A DNA stretch of 64,000 nucleotides from an uncultured Luteimonas sp. (GCA_934541015.1 CAKTDC010000006.1:1-64000); one strand, 5' to 3'. Shown: positions 1 to 10,481, counted from the first letter of the stretch. Notes: generated by a model not told the origin, from the sequence alone. A program made the numbers and translations.

Positions 1-402
<402 letters not shown>

Positions 403-487
403 GCCGCGCGGAAATCCGTGGAACCTGGAGGGTGGACGCCCGGCGCCTGCGCGCCTTGCCTCCCGGGCCGCACCTTCCGGTGCGTCA

Positions 488-509
488 GGAAGCGCCCTCC
501 GGCGCTTCC
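488..509 (-). other. Hairpin between tRNA-Tyr and tRNA-Gly
   Basis: GGAAGCGCC at 488-496 and GGCGCTTCC at 501-509 form a perfect 9-bp stem with a four-base loop in the 184-base spacer between the two tRNAs. No T-run follows on the minus strand. It is probably a processing or stabilising element of the polycistronic precursor. Confidence 0.5.
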
Positions 510-586
510 GTGGAACCACCGCGGCCCTGCCGCCGGCGATTCCCCCTGACAACCTGCAAACTCCTGCCGACGCTTGCCTGGACAAC

Positions 587-672
587 TGGTGGAGGGAGGT
601 GGATTCGAACCACCGAAGGCGTAAGCCAGCAGATTTACAGTCTGCCCCCGTTGGCCGCTTGGGTATCCCTCC
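587..672 (-). tRNA. tRNA-Tyr (GTA)
   Basis: The complement is an 86-nt class II tRNA with a GGAGGGA/TCCCTCC acceptor stem, an encoded CCA (587-589), a long variable arm, a GGTTCGAATCC T-arm and an anticodon loop containing GTA. It is the first tRNA of the Tyr-Gly-Thr-tuf series and carries the likely operon promoter upstream. Confidence 0.97.
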
Positions 673-703
673 GCTCGCTGCAAAACCCGTCAAACAGCCC
701 ATT

Positions 704-732
704 ATTTTGACGATGCTCCGGAGCGCTGTCAA
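704..732 (-). promoter_or_regulatory. Putative sigma-70 promoter of the tRNA-tuf operon
   Basis: On the minus strand TTGACA (732-727) is followed after 17 bases by CAAAAT (709-704), then a GGGC-rich discriminator. The predicted start would be roughly 25 bases before tRNA-Tyr. The perfect -35, correct spacing and GC-rich discriminator are what is expected of a stringently controlled stable-RNA promoter. Confidence 0.6.
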
Positions 733-823
733 CGCGGCCCGGTCCGGAACCTCCGGCCGCCGGCGCCGGAGGGCGGGAACCGCGGCCCGCCGGCCTCCCG
801 GCCGCGGCGCGGCGCGGCGCGGC

Positions 824-1915
824 TCAGACGTTGAAGCGGAAGTGCAGCACGTCGCCTTCCTGGACCCGGTATTCCTTGCCCTCCAGGCGCAGCCGCCCCG
901 CCTCGCGGGCGCCGGCCTCGCCGCGGTAGCGGATGAAATCGTCGTAGGCGATGGTTTCGGCGCGGATGAAGCCCTTTTCGAAGTCGGTATGGATCACCCC
1001 CGCCGCCTGCGGCGCGGTGGCCCCGGCCTTCACCGTCCAGGCCCGGACCTCCTTGACCCCGGCGGTGAAGTAGGTCTGCAGGCCCAGCAGCCGGTAGGCG
1101 GCGCGGATCACCCGGTCCAGGCCGGGCTCGTCCAGGCCGTAGCTGGCCAGCAGCTCATCGCGGTCGGCGTCGTCGAGCTGGCTCAGCTCCTCCTCGATCG
1201 CCGCCGACACCGGCACCACCTCGGCGCCCTCCTCCACCGCCCGGGCGCGCACCGCGTCCAGGTGCGGGTTGCCCTCGAAGCCGTCCTCGAGCACGTTGGC
1301 GATGTAGAGCACCGGTTTCATGGTCAGCAGGAACAGCTCGCGCACCAGCGGGCGCTCCTCGTCCGACAGCGCCACCGAGCGCGCCGGCCTGCCGGCGTCG
1401 AGCGCGGCACGCAGCTTGTGGAGCACCTCGATGCGCGCCTTCGCGTCCTTGTCGCCGCTTTTCGCCACGCGCTCGTAGCGGGCGATGGACTTGTCCACGC
1501 TCTCCAGGTCGGCCAGCGCGAGCTCGGTGTCGATGGTCTCGATGTCGGCGATCGGGTCGACCCGGTTGGCCACATGGATCACGTCCGGGTGCTCGAAGCA
1601 GCGCACCACGTGCGCGATCGCGTCGACCTCGCGGATGTGCGCCAGGAACTTGTTGCCCAGACCCTCGCCGCTGGCCGCGCCCGCGACCAGACCGGCGATG
1701 TCGACGAACTCGACCGCGGTCGGCAGCACCCGCTCGGGCTTGACGATCTCCGCCAGCGCGCCCAGCCGCGGGTCCGGCACCGGCACCACGCCGACGTTCG
1801 GCTCGATCGTGCAGAAGGGGAAATTGGCCGCGGCGATGCCCGCCCTGGTCAGTGCGTTGAAAAGCGTCGACTTGCCGACGTTCGGCAGGCCGACGATGCC
1901 GCATTGGATGCCCAT
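824..1915 (-). CDS. ychF: Redox-regulated ATPase YchF (Obg family)
   Basis: This 363-residue P-loop protein has the G1 motif GLPNVGKST at residues 9-17 and ends in a TGS domain (about residues 280-363), the arrangement of YchF/OLA1. YchF binds ATP in preference to GTP, associates with the ribosome and is linked to translational and oxidative-stress control. Length and both ends match the family. It follows pth, rplY and prs in the conserved gammaproteobacterial order, separated from pth by a block of heptamer repeats. Start ATG at 1915. Confidence 0.95.
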   Translation of the reverse strand: MGIQCGIVGLPNVGKSTLFNALTRAGIAAANFPFCTIEPNVGVVPVPDPRLGALAEIVKPERVLPTAVEFVDIAGLVAGAASGEGLGNKFLAHIREVDAIAHVVRCFEHPDVIHVANRVDPIADIETIDTELALADLESVDKSIARYERVAKSGDKDAKARIEVLHKLRAALDAGRPARSVALSDEERPLVRELFLLTMKPVLYIANVLEDGFEGNPHLDAVRARAVEEGAEVVPVSAAIEEELSQLDDADRDELLASYGLDEPGLDRVIRAAYRLLGLQTYFTAGVKEVRAWTVKAGATAPQAAGVIHTDFEKGFIRAETIAYDDFIRYRGEAGAREAGRLRLEGKEYRVQEGDVLHFRFNV

Positions 1916-1924
1916 GGGATGTCC

Positions 1925-1999
1925 GGGATTGGGAATTCGGGATTCGGGATTCGGAAAGGCAGGCGCCTGTCCAAATCCCCAATCCCCAATCCCTAATCC
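1925..1999. repeat. Heptamer-type inverted repeat between pth and ychF
   Basis: A run built from GGGATT/GGGATTCG units (1925-1957) faces its approximate complement, built from AATCCC units (about 1973-1999). The transcript could fold into a long imperfect hairpin. The same unit recurs at 3443-3523, 4497-4604, 4692-4785 and 57004-57052. The right end overlaps the 3' end of pth by a few bases. Confidence 0.7.
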
Positions 2000-2574
2000 C
2001 TGCCCGTATGCAGCCGCTTCATCGCCTCGTTGAAGTCGCCGTTGACCGCCAGCGGGAGGACGTCGAGGGCGTCGTCGATCGCGCGGGCGATGAGGATGTC
2101 GTCGTCGTTGCCGGGACGACCCAGCACCCAGGACGTCACCCGGTCCCTGTGGCCGGGGTGGCCGATGCCGATGCGCAGGCGGTGGAACCTGCCGTGGCCG
2201 AGCAGCCGCATGGTGTCGCGCAGTCCGTTCTGGCCGCCGTGGCCGCCATCGAACTTGAGCCTGGCCACGCCCGGCGGGAGATCGAGTTCGTCGTGCGCGA
2301 GCAGCGCCTCTTCCGGCTCGATCTTCCAGTAGCGCAGCGCGGCGGCGACGGATTTTCCGCTCAGGTTCATGAACGTCGCCGGCTTGAGCAGCGACAGCGC
2401 GCGGCCCGCGAAGCTGATCTTCGCGGTTTCGCCGAACAGCTTGCCCTCGATGCCGAATCGGCCATCACCCAGGCGGGCGAGCGCGTCGACGAAGCGGAAC
2501 CCGGCGTTGTGCCGGGTCCGCGCGTGTTCCGGGCCGGGGTTGCCCAGCCCGACGATGAGTCGCAAGCCGTCCAT
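1993..2574 (-). CDS. pth: Peptidyl-tRNA hydrolase
   Basis: This enzyme recycles peptidyl-tRNA released prematurely from ribosomes by hydrolysing the ester bond. From the chosen ATG at 2574 the protein is 193 residues and begins [17 protein letters not shown], with the substrate-binding Asn12, catalytic His22 (RHNAGF) and the AHDELDLP motif of Pth. An in-frame upstream ATG at 2619 would add 15 residues that do not look like Pth. It lies between rplY and ychF, the usual neighbours. Confidence 0.94.
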   Translation of the reverse strand: MDGLRLIVGLGNPGPEHARTRHNAGFRFVDALARLGDGRFGIEGKLFGETAKISFAGRALSLLKPATFMNLSGKSVAAALRYWKIEPEEALLAHDELDLPPGVARLKFDGGHGGQNGLRDTMRLLGHGRFHRLRIGIGHPGHRDRVTSWVLGRPGNDDDILIARAIDDALDVLPLAVNGDFNEAMKRLHTGRD

Positions 2575-2702
2575 CAGGGCGCCACCGACGCCGCAGGGAG
2601 GGACCACCGGCACCCGCACCGGCGTGCGCGGCCCGATGCCGCGTCACGCCGTGGGGGACCACCCTCGCCTGCCGCGCGGGAGGACCTCCGCCTAGGCGAA
2701 GA

Positions 2703-3362
2703 TCACTTCTCGTCCTTGGAGGCCTTGGTCGCCGGGACCTCCGCGTCCGGCTGCTCCGCCTCGTCTTCCCCGGCCGCCTCCACACGGCCGTGCTTGGCGA
2801 TGACCACCGCGTCGTCGTGGTCCTTGCCCAGCCGCAGCTGCGGGATCTCGACGCCCGGCGGCAGCTTGAGGTCGGACAGGTAGATGATGTCGCCGAGCTT
2901 GAGCTCGGACAGATCGACCACCACCGACTCGGGCAGGTCATTGGGCAGGCACTCGACGTGCACTTCCTTGAGCTCGTGGGTGACCACGATGTCGGCCGAC
3001 TTGCCGGCGGGCGACTTCTCCTCGTTGGCGAAGTGCAGCGGCACCACCGTACGCAGCAGCTCGGTATCGCTCACGCGCTGGAAATCCAGGTGCATGATCA
3101 GCTGCTTGTAGGGATGGCGCTGGATGTCGCGCAGCAGGACCTTCTGCACGTCGCCGTTGAGGCTCAGGTTGAGGATCGTCGAATAGAACCACTCGTGCTG
3201 GCTGGCCAGCCAGACGTCGTTGTGGCTCAGCTTGATGCTGACCGGCTTGAGTTCGCCGCCATAGACGATGGCCGGTACTTCACCGGCGCGACGCAGGCGG
3301 CGGCTCGCACCCTTGCCCTCGTCCTCGCGGCGCTGGACCTTGATTTCATGTGTGATTGCCAT
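2703..3362 (-). CDS. rplY: 50S ribosomal protein L25, Ctc form
   Basis: L25 binds 5S rRNA in the large ribosomal subunit. The 219-residue length is that of the two-domain Ctc/TL5 form. The N-terminal part (MAITHEIKVQRREDEGKG, then RRAGEVPAIVYGG) is the L25 5S-binding fold, followed by the C-terminal TL5 domain with the LPPGVEIPQL segment and a charged tail. The gene follows prs and precedes pth on the same strand. Confidence 0.95.
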   Translation of the reverse strand: MAITHEIKVQRREDEGKGASRRLRRAGEVPAIVYGGELKPVSIKLSHNDVWLASQHEWFYSTILNLSLNGDVQKVLLRDIQRHPYKQLIMHLDFQRVSDTELLRTVVPLHFANEEKSPAGKSADIVVTHELKEVHVECLPNDLPESVVVDLSELKLGDIIYLSDLKLPPGVEIPQLRLGKDHDDAVVIAKHGRVEAAGEDEAEQPDAEVPATKASKDEK

Positions 3363-3442
3363 GTTGCTTGACTACCTTGGTTGATGGGCCGCCTCGCGGC
3401 GGCTGTTGCGACTCCCCCGCGACCAGGAGAGTCAGTTGAAAA

Positions 3443-3523
3443 GCCGGGATCGGGGATTCGGGATTCGGAAAAGCCGGGCTGAAAGCTCTGCCTAATCCCC
3501 AATCCCGAATCCCCGATCCCGGC
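3443..3523. repeat. Perfect 23-bp inverted repeat, rplY-prs gap
   Basis: The arm at 3443-3465 (GCCGGGATCGGGGATT and on) is exactly reverse-complementary over 23 bp to 3501-3523, with a 35-base spacer. It is made of the same heptamer-like units as the other arrays. It lies between the prs stop and the rplY start, so the prs-rplY message would carry a very stable stem-loop there. Confidence 0.85.
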
Positions 3524-3525
3524 CC

Positions 3526-4485
3526 CTAATCCACATACAGCGAACTCACCGACTCCCCGAACGCGATCCTGCGGATCGTCTCGGCGAGCATTTCCGCCAC
3601 GCTGAGCGCACGGATGCGGCTGCAGGCCTGGGCCGCAGGCGACAGCGGAATGGTGTCGGTGACCACCATCTCGTCGAGCCGGGACTTCTCGATGTTGTCG
3701 ATGGCCGCGCCCGACAGCACCGCGTGGGTGCAGTAGGCGACGACCTTGGTCGCGCCCTGCGCCTTGAGCGCCGCCGCGGCCGCGCACAGGGTGCCGGCGG
3801 TGTCGACGATGTCGTCGACCAGCACGCAGGTCTTGCCGGCGACGTCGCCGATGATGTTCATCACCGTGGCCACGTTGGCCTTGGGGCGGCGCTTGTCGAT
3901 GATCGCCAGGTCGGCATCGTCCAGGCGCTTGGCGATGGCCCGGGCACGGACCACGCCACCGACGTCGGGCGAGACCACGATCAGGTTGTCGGTGCCGTGT
4001 GCGCGCCAGATGTCGGCCAGCAGCAGCGGCGAGGCGTAGACGTTGTCGACCGGGATGTCGAAGAAGCCCTGGATCTGGTCGGCGTGCAGGTCCACGGTCA
4101 GCAGCCCGTCGGCACCGGCGGCGGTGAACATCTTGGCGACCAGCTTGGCCGTGATCGGCACCCGCGAGGAGCGCAGCCGGCGATCCTGCCGGGCGTAGCC
4201 GAAGTACGGCACCACCGCGGTGACCGTGCCCGCCGATGCGCGCTTGAGCGCGTCGATCAGCGCCAGCAGCTCCATCAGGTTCTCGGCCGAGGGCGCGCAG
4301 GTGGGCTGGAGCACGAAGACGTCCTGGCGGCGGACGTTCTCCTCGATCTCGACCTGGACCTCGCCATCGGAGAACGTGCTCACCAGCGCCTTGCCCTGGC
4401 GTACCCCGAGTTCGCGGCACACCGCCTTCGCGAGCGGCCTGTTGGCGTTGCCCGAGAAGATCAGGAGGTTGCGATCTTCTTTCAT
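3526..4485 (-). CDS. prs: Ribose-phosphate pyrophosphokinase
   Basis: It makes phosphoribosyl pyrophosphate from ribose 5-phosphate and ATP, feeding nucleotide, NAD, His and Trp synthesis. The 319-residue protein has the [10 protein letters not shown] segment (38-47), the [11 protein letters not shown] segment (171-181) and the PRPP-binding loop [13 protein letters not shown] (221-233). All are intact and the length is standard. It lies downstream of ispE and tRNA-Gln, with heptamer repeats on both sides of the gene. Confidence 0.97.
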   Translation of the reverse strand: MKEDRNLLIFSGNANRPLAKAVCRELGVRQGKALVSTFSDGEVQVEIEENVRRQDVFVLQPTCAPSAENLMELLALIDALKRASAGTVTAVVPYFGYARQDRRLRSSRVPITAKLVAKMFTAAGADGLLTVDLHADQIQGFFDIPVDNVYASPLLLADIWRAHGTDNLIVVSPDVGGVVRARAIAKRLDDADLAIIDKRRPKANVATVMNIIGDVAGKTCVLVDDIVDTAGTLCAAAAALKAQGATKVVAYCTHAVLSGAAIDNIEKSRLDEMVVTDTIPLSPAAQACSRIRALSVAEMLAETIRRIAFGESVSSLYVD

Positions 4486-4496
4486 GTCTTGAGAGC

Positions 4497-4604
4497 CGGG
4501 ATTGGGGATTGGGGAACGGGGATTCGGGATCGAGGGGCCGGATGGGACCCGGGGAAGCGCGATCCGCTGTTCCGAATCCCCATCCCCCGATCCCCGATCC
4601 CTTC
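4497..4604. repeat. Heptamer-type inverted repeat, prs to tRNA-Gln
   Basis: GGGATTGGGGATTGGGG units at about 4497-4536 face AATCCCCATCCCCC and GATCCCCGATCCC units at about 4576-4604. They form another imperfect long inverted repeat upstream of prs and just downstream of tRNA-Gln. Confidence 0.7.
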
Positions 4605-4611
4605 GCTTGTC

Positions 4612-4687
4612 TGGCAGGGGCGGAAGGATTCGAACCTACGAATGCCGGGATCAAAACCCGGTGCCTTAACCACTTGGCGACGCCCCT
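4612..4687 (-). tRNA. tRNA-Gln (TTG)
   Basis: The complement is a 76-nt tRNA with an AGGGGCG/CGCCCCT acceptor stem, an encoded CCA (4612-4614), a GGTTCGAATCC T-arm and an anticodon loop TTTTGAT within CCGGG/CCCGG, giving anticodon TTG. Its place between ispE and prs is conserved in many gammaproteobacteria. Heptamer repeats flank it on both sides. Confidence 0.97.
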
Positions 4688-4691
4688 GTTG

Positions 4692-4785
4692 GTTTCGGGA
4701 TCGGGGATTCGGGACTGGGGAATCGGAACCGCTGCAGCGCGTGCCTTCAACGAATCCCGAATCCCGAACCCCGAATCCCGGCCTC
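4692..4785. repeat. Heptamer-type repeat overlapping the ispE 3' end
   Basis: GGGATCGGGGATTCGGGA units at about 4695-4725 face AATCCCGAATCCCGAA units at about 4757-4782. The right arm is inside the last codons of ispE, so the repeat supplies coding sequence and lies next to the ispE stop. Confidence 0.75.
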
Positions 4786-5643
4786 TTCCAGCGCATCCAG
4801 CAGCGGCGAGCGCGCCGCGCCTGCGGCCAGCCACGCTCTGGGCGCGGGCGGCAGCTGGGCGAGCGCGGCTTCGGCGGCATCGCGCGTGGCGAATTCGACG
4901 AAGCAGCCGCTGCCCGACCCGGTCAAGCGTGGCGTGCCGATGCGCGCCAGCGCTGCGAACGCCGCCTCGACGGCGGGTTCGCGGCGGCGCAGCACCGGCT
5001 CGAACGCATTGCCGAGCCGAACACCGGAAACGAAGTCGGATATTGTCGCGGTCGCGGCATTTCTCGTCAATTCAGGCGCTTGGAACAGTGTCGCGGTGGC
5101 GACGTGGACACCCGGATCGACGAGCACATACCAGGCCGGGGCGAGCTCCAGGGGCGCAAGCAATTCGCCCACGCCCTCCGCCCAGGCGTTGCGTCCGTGG
5201 ACGAACACCGGAACGTCCGCCCCCAGGCGCAGGCCGAGGGCGGCCAGCCGCTCGACCCCGAGGTCGAGCCCCCAGAGGCGGTCCAGCGCCCGCAGCACGG
5301 TGGCGGCATCGGATGAGCCGCCGCCCATTCCGGCGCCGGACGGAATCCGCTTTTCGACGATGATGTCTGCACCTTGTCCGCTTTTGGACTCCGATTGCAA
5401 CATTCTGGCGGCACGGATCGCCAGGTCATCAGCTTCCGGCAGGCCCTGGATCGAGTCACCCAGGCGCCGGATCCGGCCGTCGTCGCGCAGGCGGATGCCG
5501 ATCGTGTCGCCCCAGTCCAGGATCCGGAATACCGTCTGCAGGGCGTGGTAGCCATCCTCGCGGCGGCGCAGGATGCGCAGGAACAGGTTCAGTTTGGCGG
5601 GGGCCGGCCAGTACGACCAGCCGGGTCCGGACTCGGCGGCCAT
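4747..5643 (-). CDS. ispE: 4-diphosphocytidyl-2-C-methyl-D-erythritol kinase
   Basis: IspE phosphorylates CDP-methylerythritol in the MEP isoprenoid pathway. The 298-residue GHMP kinase has the substrate-binding start [10 protein letters not shown] (14-23) and the ATP-binding motif [14 protein letters not shown] (101-114). The final residues, [12 protein letters not shown], are encoded by the genomic heptamer repeat and are not family sequence, which indicates repeat invasion of the 3' end. It lies three bases downstream of lolB. Confidence 0.95.
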   Translation of the reverse strand: MAAESGPGWSYWPAPAKLNLFLRILRRREDGYHALQTVFRILDWGDTIGIRLRDDGRIRRLGDSIQGLPEADDLAIRAARMLQSESKSGQGADIIVEKRIPSGAGMGGGSSDAATVLRALDRLWGLDLGVERLAALGLRLGADVPVFVHGRNAWAEGVGELLAPLELAPAWYVLVDPGVHVATATLFQAPELTRNAATATISDFVSGVRLGNAFEPVLRRREPAVEAAFAALARIGTPRLTGSGSGCFVEFATRDAAEAALAQLPPAPRAWLAAGAARSPLLDALEEAGIRGSGFGIR

Positions 5644-5646
5644 GGC

Positions 5647-6318
5647 TCAGCCCTCCTGCGGCCGCGGGGAATCGCCGGAGGACGCCGGATCTGGCGGATC
5701 CGGCGAGGTCCGCCAGGCGTCCACGATCAGCCTGACCTTCGCCTCGCCCTGCCTGGCCTCGATCCGCCGCGGCAGCGCGGGTCTGCCGTCCTCGCCGTCG
5801 TGCCAGTCGCGGTAGTCGACCTGCCAGCCGGCCTGCTCGATCGTCGCCGGCAGCCCGGAGGCTCCAGGCACCACCCGGGCATCGCCATAGACGACGCTGT
5901 CGGCGGCGATGCCGCGCACCCAGGCGGTCATGGCCTGCACCGGGATCCGCCAGCGGGTGGCCGACAGCAGCAGCGCCTCGGCGTCCGCACCCTCGCGCGG
6001 GCCACCCTCCAGGCCTTCCAGCCGGGCCCAGCGGGCGTCGCCGTGCAGGCGCCAGCCCTGGCGGGTGACCGGCGCGGCCAGCGAGATCCGGTAGGCGTCG
6101 CCGGACTGGCTCCACTCGATGCGTCCGCTGCCGCCCTGCCTGCCGTCGGACAGGGCCACCCGCCCCTGGATCGACCAGTCGGCGATCGCGGCGCGGCGCG
6201 CGGCCTCTGCCCGGGTCACCGCCGGATCGGCCGGCAGGGCCGGGGCCGCCTGGCGGGTGGCGCAGCCGGCGAGCAGCAGCCCCGCCGCCAGCAGGCCGGC
6301 GCCGCGCAGCAGGCTCAC
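5647..6318 (-). CDS. lolB: Outer-membrane lipoprotein LolB
   Basis: LolB accepts lipoproteins from LolA and inserts them in the outer membrane. I start it at GTG 6318, which overlaps the stop of the upstream TPR gene as GTGA and gives a 223-residue protein. The short signal ends in the lipobox LLAGC, with lipidated Cys at residue 19. The body (WSIQGRVALSDGRQGGSGRI, then WRIPVQAM) is recognisably LolB. The order TPR-lolB-ispE is conserved in related bacteria. Confidence 0.9.
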   Translation of the reverse strand: MSLLRGAGLLAAGLLLAGCATRQAAPALPADPAVTRAEAARRAAIADWSIQGRVALSDGRQGGSGRIEWSQSGDAYRISLAAPVTRQGWRLHGDARWARLEGLEGGPREGADAEALLLSATRWRIPVQAMTAWVRGIAADSVVYGDARVVPGASGLPATIEQAGWQVDYRDWHDGEDGRPALPRRIEARQGEAKVRLIVDAWRTSPDPPDPASSGDSPRPQEG

Positions 6319-8018
6319 GCCCCGGTCTCGCGCAGCGCCCGCAGCAGCGAGCGGTTCTCCGGATCGAGCTTGCGCGCCTCGTCGAAGTAGCGCCGGGCCT
6401 CGTCCTTGCGGCCGAGCACCCACAGCACATGGGCGACGTGCGCGGCGATCTCGGCGTCCTTCTGCAGGGTGTAGGCCCGGCGCAGCTCGACCAGCGCCTC
6501 CTCGTTGCGGCCGAGGCGGAACAGCACCCAGCCGTGGCTGTCGATGATCGCGGCGTTGTCCGGTTCGGCGACGCGGGCGCGGTCGATCAGCTCCAGCGCC
6601 TCCTCGTAGCGATCGGTGCGGTCGGCCAGGGTGTAGCCCAGCGCGTTCAGGGTGGCGACGTTCTCGGGTTCGGCCACCAGGATCTTGCGCAGATCCGCCT
6701 CCGCGCGGGGAATGTCGTCGCGGCGTTCCCACATCAGCGCGCGCGAATACAGGATCGCCACCTCGTCCGGATACGCCGCCAGACCGCGGGTGTAGGCGTC
6801 GTGTTCGCCGTCGAAATCCCTGTCCTTCGCCCGCAGCTCGGCCTCGAGCAGATAGGCGGTGCGGCGCATGTCGTCGCTGGCCGCGGCGTCGCCCTGAAGC
6901 CGTCGCAGCGCATCCCAGGTCTCGTCGGCGCGCCCCAGGGTGTGCAGCACGATGATCGAGCGCAGCCTCGCCTGCCAGCGCTGGTCGCCGGCGGGGACGC
7001 TGGCGTACCACTCAAGCGCTTCCCCGTACCGCTCCAGGTATTCGGCGGTATGGCCCAGCAGCAGGCGCTGCCCGGGATCGGGATGCTCGGCGCCCTGCCG
7101 GAGCTCGTCGTACAGCAGCTCCAGCGCCTGCTTGTCCTCGGCCTTGGCCAGCAGGGAAGCGCGCAGCGCATGGATATGCGGGTCCTGCGGGCCGCTGGCG
7201 AGGATCCGCTCGGCGGCGGAGGGGTCGCCGATCGCGTCGTACTCGGCCGCGACGGCGTAGCGCAGTTCCGGAGCCAGCCGCGCCGCCTCCCCGATCTCCG
7301 CGAGCGCGGCCGCGGCCTGCGCCATGTCCCCGGCCTGGCGCGCCTGGCTCGAGCGCAGCAGCGCCACTCTCGGCTCGCCGGGGAAGCGCTCCATGATCCG
7401 CAGCAGGATGTCGCCCGCCAGCCCCGTCTGGTCCAGCCGCTGCGCCAGCGAGGCGAACTCCAGCCAGGCTGGCAGCAGATCGGGGACATCGCCCGAGTCG
7501 ACCACCTGTTCGAGCAGCTTCGCCGCCCGCGCCTGGTCGCGGGCCCCGCCCAGGACCAGCACCGCGTGGCGCCAGCCGGTGTCCGGGTACCCGCGCAGGA
7601 TCGCGCGCAGCTCCCTGCGCGCGGCGCGCAGCCTGCCGGTGCGCATGGCCAGGGTCGCCTCCGCCACCTGCATGTCCAGCGAGCGCGGCGCGCGCGCGCG
7701 CCACAGCGCCAGCGCCTGCGCCGTGCGCGCGTCGTCGTTGCCGAGCAGGGCGATCCGGGTAGCGCGCTCGGCCAGGCCGGCGTCGTCGCCGGAGGCGCGG
7801 GCGGCGGCCAGGTACCACTCGACCGCCTCGTCGAGCCGGCCGGCCTGCAGCGCGTACTCGCCGGCCATCGTCGCGCCGAGCACGTCCTCGCGCAGCGCCC
7901 GGGCGTCGCGCGCGGCCACCGGCGCGCAGGCCGCCGCCAGCACCAGCGCGACGAGCATGGAACGCAGCGGACGGAGGAGGAAAAACGGGAAAAGGGACAT
8001 CGGGACGGATCGGGCCAT
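6315..8018 (-). CDS. Secreted tetratricopeptide-repeat protein
   Basis: This 567-residue protein has an N-terminal hydrophobic signal (FFLLRPLRSMLVALVLAAAC) and then repeated helix pairs typical of TPRs. The clearest are near the C-terminus (LNALGYTLADRTDRYEEALE; DSHGWVLFRLGRNEEALVEL). It is the gene usually found beside lolB, and its exact role is unknown. I use ATG 8018, preceded by GGAAAGG ten bases upstream. ATG 8000 would also keep the signal peptide. Divergent from hemA, with a 92-base gap. Confidence 0.85.
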   Translation of the reverse strand: MARSVPMSLFPFFLLRPLRSMLVALVLAAACAPVAARDARALREDVLGATMAGEYALQAGRLDEAVEWYLAAARASGDDAGLAERATRIALLGNDDARTAQALALWRARAPRSLDMQVAEATLAMRTGRLRAARRELRAILRGYPDTGWRHAVLVLGGARDQARAAKLLEQVVDSGDVPDLLPAWLEFASLAQRLDQTGLAGDILLRIMERFPGEPRVALLRSSQARQAGDMAQAAAALAEIGEAARLAPELRYAVAAEYDAIGDPSAAERILASGPQDPHIHALRASLLAKAEDKQALELLYDELRQGAEHPDPGQRLLLGHTAEYLERYGEALEWYASVPAGDQRWQARLRSIIVLHTLGRADETWDALRRLQGDAAASDDMRRTAYLLEAELRAKDRDFDGEHDAYTRGLAAYPDEVAILYSRALMWERRDDIPRAEADLRKILVAEPENVATLNALGYTLADRTDRYEEALELIDRARVAEPDNAAIIDSHGWVLFRLGRNEEALVELRRAYTLQKDAEIAAHVAHVLWVLGRKDEARRYFDEARKLDPENRSLLRALRETGA

Positions 8019-8110
8019 AAAATGGGGCCCTTTCCGGAAAGCTTATCGCAAGCAGCTGAACGGGCGCGGCCGCAATTCCACCGCCTCGCCCGGCAGCGCC
8101 AGCCCAGCAC

Positions 8111-9418
8111 ATGACCCTGTTCGCCCTCGGCATCAACCACCAGACCGCACCGGTCGCGCTGCGCGAGCGGGTGGCGTTCGGCGAAAGCGCGGTGCCGGCG
8201 GCGCTGGCCGAGCTGCGCGCGCTGCCGGGGGTGCGGGAGGTGGCGCTGCTGTCGACCTGCAACCGCACCGAACTGTACGCGCACGCGGACGGAGACGGCC
8301 GCGTGCTCGGCGACTGGCTGGCCACCCATCGCGGCAGCGGGGATGCGCAGGAACCGGCGCTGGAAGCCGGCCCCGGCCTGCACGCCTATCTCTACCGGCA
8401 CGCCGGCGACGCCGCCGCGCGCCACCTGTTCCGCGTCGCCTGCGGGCTCGATTCGCTGGTGCTGGGCGAACCGCAGATCCTCGGCCAGGTCAAACAGGCC
8501 TGGGCGATGGCGCGCGGCGCCGGCACCCTGGGCAACCAGCTCGACCGCCTGTTCCAGCACGCCTTCGTGACCGCCAAGCGCGCGCGCAGCGAGACCCGGA
8601 TCGGCAGCAGCCCGGTCTCGGTGGCCTCGCTGGCGGTGCGGCTGGCGCAGGACTCGTTCGCGCGGCCGGCCGATTCGGTGGTGCTGCTGATCGGCGCCGG
8701 AGAAACCATCGAACTCACTGCCCGCCACCTGGTGCAGGCGAAGGTCAAGCGGCTGCTCGTGGCCAACCGCACCTACCAGCACGCGCAGGAGCTGGCGGCG
8801 CGGCACGGTGCGGTGGCGCTGCCGCTGGACGAACTGGAGCGCCACCTGTTCCTGGCCGATATCGTGTTCACCGCCACTGCCAGCCAGACACCGGTCCTGA
8901 CGCGCCCGCAGATCGCCTCGGCGCTGACCGCGCGCAAGCATCGGCCGATGCTGCTGATGGACCTGGCGGTGCCGCGCGACATCGCCGCCGACGTGGCGGA
9001 GCTGGACGACGTGTTCCTCTATACCGTGGACGACCTGGAGCGCGTGGTCGAACACAACCGGCGCGGTCGCCGCGAAGCGGCCGAGGACGCCGAGGCGATC
9101 GTCGACCTGCAGGTCTCGCGCTACGCCGACGCGCTGGCGTTCGGTGCGCGCAGCGAACCGCTCAAGCGCCTGCGCGCCCACGGCGAGGCCACCCGCGCCG
9201 AACTGCTCGCACGCGCCAGGCAGCAACTCGCCAACGGCACCGATCCGGACGCGGTGGTCGAGCTGCTCGCGCATTCGCTGACCAACCGCCTGCTGCACGC
9301 GCCCACGGCGGCGCTGCGCGAGGCCGTGGGCGGCGGCAACGCGGACTTCCTGCGCGCGCTCGACGCGCTGCTGCCCCAGGCCCCTGGCGAAAACGATGCT
9401 GCCGACCCTGCGCCGTAA
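8111..9418 (+). CDS. hemA: Glutamyl-tRNA reductase
   Basis: HemA reduces Glu-tRNA(Glu) to glutamate-1-semialdehyde, the first committed step of C5 haem synthesis. The 435-residue protein has [13 protein letters not shown] at 7-19, the nucleophile Cys50 in [12 protein letters not shown], an NADPH-binding stretch ([16 protein letters not shown], near 195) and a C-terminal dimerisation region. Its last 23 bases overlap prfA in another frame, indicating translational coupling in a hemA-prfA operon. No clear Shine-Dalgarno precedes the ATG. Confidence 0.96.
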   Translation: MTLFALGINHQTAPVALRERVAFGESAVPAALAELRALPGVREVALLSTCNRTELYAHADGDGRVLGDWLATHRGSGDAQEPALEAGPGLHAYLYRHAGDAAARHLFRVACGLDSLVLGEPQILGQVKQAWAMARGAGTLGNQLDRLFQHAFVTAKRARSETRIGSSPVSVASLAVRLAQDSFARPADSVVLLIGAGETIELTARHLVQAKVKRLLVANRTYQHAQELAARHGAVALPLDELERHLFLADIVFTATASQTPVLTRPQIASALTARKHRPMLLMDLAVPRDIAADVAELDDVFLYTVDDLERVVEHNRRGRREAAEDAEAIVDLQVSRYADALAFGARSEPLKRLRAHGEATRAELLARARQQLANGTDPDAVVELLAHSLTNRLLHAPTAALREAVGGGNADFLRALDALLPQAPGENDAADPAP

Positions 9419-10481
9419 GCTGGAAGCGCTGGCCGAACGCCGCGACGAACTCGAACGCCTGCTCGCCGACCCGGCCATCGCCGGCGACCAGGCGCGCTTC
9501 CGCTCGCTCTCGCGCGAGTTCGCCGCGCTCGAACCGCTGGCCGCCGCGCTGGCCGACGAGGGCCGCGCGCGCGCGGATCTGGCCGCCGCCCAGGCCATGC
9601 GCGAAGACCCGGAGCTGCGCGACCTGGCGGAGGAGGAGATCGAGGCCGCCCAGGCGCGGCTGGCGGAACTGGACGACACGCTGATGGCCCTGCTGGTCCC
9701 GCGCGACGCCCGCGACGACGGCGGCATCTACCTGGAGATCCGCGCCGGCACCGGCGGCGACGAGGCCGCGATCTTCGCCGGCGACCTCTTCCGCATGTAT
9801 TCGCGCTACGCCGAGCGCCACGGCTGGCGGGTCGAAGTGGAGTCGGCCAACCCGGGCGAGCACGGCGGCTTCCGCGAGGTCATCGCCCGCGTCGACGGCG
9901 AGGGCGCCTACGCCCGGCTCAAGTTCGAATCCGGCACCCACCGAGTGCAGCGCGTGCCCGAGACCGAATCGCAGGGCCGCATCCACACCTCGGCGGCGAC
10001 GGTGGCGATCATCCCGGTCGAGGAGGAAGGCGAACCGGTCGAGGTCAACCCCGCCGACCTGCGCGTGGACACCTTCCGCTCCTCCGGCGCCGGCGGCCAG
10101 CACGTCAACAAGACCGACTCGGCGATCCGCATCACCCACCTGCCCAGCGGCATCGTGGTCGAGTCGCAGACCGAACGCTCGCAGCACGCCAACCGCGACA
10201 AGGCGATGAAGCGCCTGCGCGCGATGCTGGCCGAAGCCGAGGCCGAACGCCGCGCCGCGGCCACCGCTGCCACCCGCAAGCTCCAGGTCGGCAGCGGCGA
10301 CCGCAGCCAGCGCATCCGCACCTACAACTACCCGCAGGGCCGGATCACCGACCACCGCATCGACGGCCTCACCCTCTACGACCTGCCCAACGTGCTCGAG
10401 GGCAACATCGACGCGCTGGTCGAGCGCCTCTCGCGCGAGCACCAGGCCGACGAGCTGGCGCGGCTGACGCAGGAATCCTGA
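9396..10481 (+). CDS. prfA: Peptide chain release factor 1
   Basis: RF1 reads UAA and UAG stop codons and triggers peptide release. The 361-residue protein carries the codon-recognition tripeptide PET (188-190, in [14 protein letters not shown]) and the catalytic GGQ at 233-235 ([12 protein letters not shown]). The ATG lies inside the 3' end of hemA. prmC, which methylates the GGQ glutamine, is often adjacent but here lies about 23 kb away. Confidence 0.97.
   Translation: MLPTLRRKLEALAERRDELERLLADPAIAGDQARFRSLSREFAALEPLAAALADEGRARADLAAAQAMREDPELRDLAEEEIEAAQARLAELDDTLMALLVPRDARDDGGIYLEIRAGTGGDEAAIFAGDLFRMYSRYAERHGWRVEVESANPGEHGGFREVIARVDGEGAYARLKFESGTHRVQRVPETESQGRIHTSAATVAIIPVEEEGEPVEVNPADLRVDTFRSSGAGGQHVNKTDSAIRITHLPSGIVVESQTERSQHANRDKAMKRLRAMLAEAEAERRAAATAATRKLQVGSGDRSQRIRTYNYPQGRITDHRIDGLTLYDLPNVLEGNIDALVERLSREHQADELARLTQES

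Noticed and set aside
6734..9727. Nearly 1000-codon minus frame across the TPR gene, hemA and prfA
   Set aside because: Antisense to hemA/prfA and out of frame with the TPR gene, composed of Arg/Ser/Ala runs with no motif.
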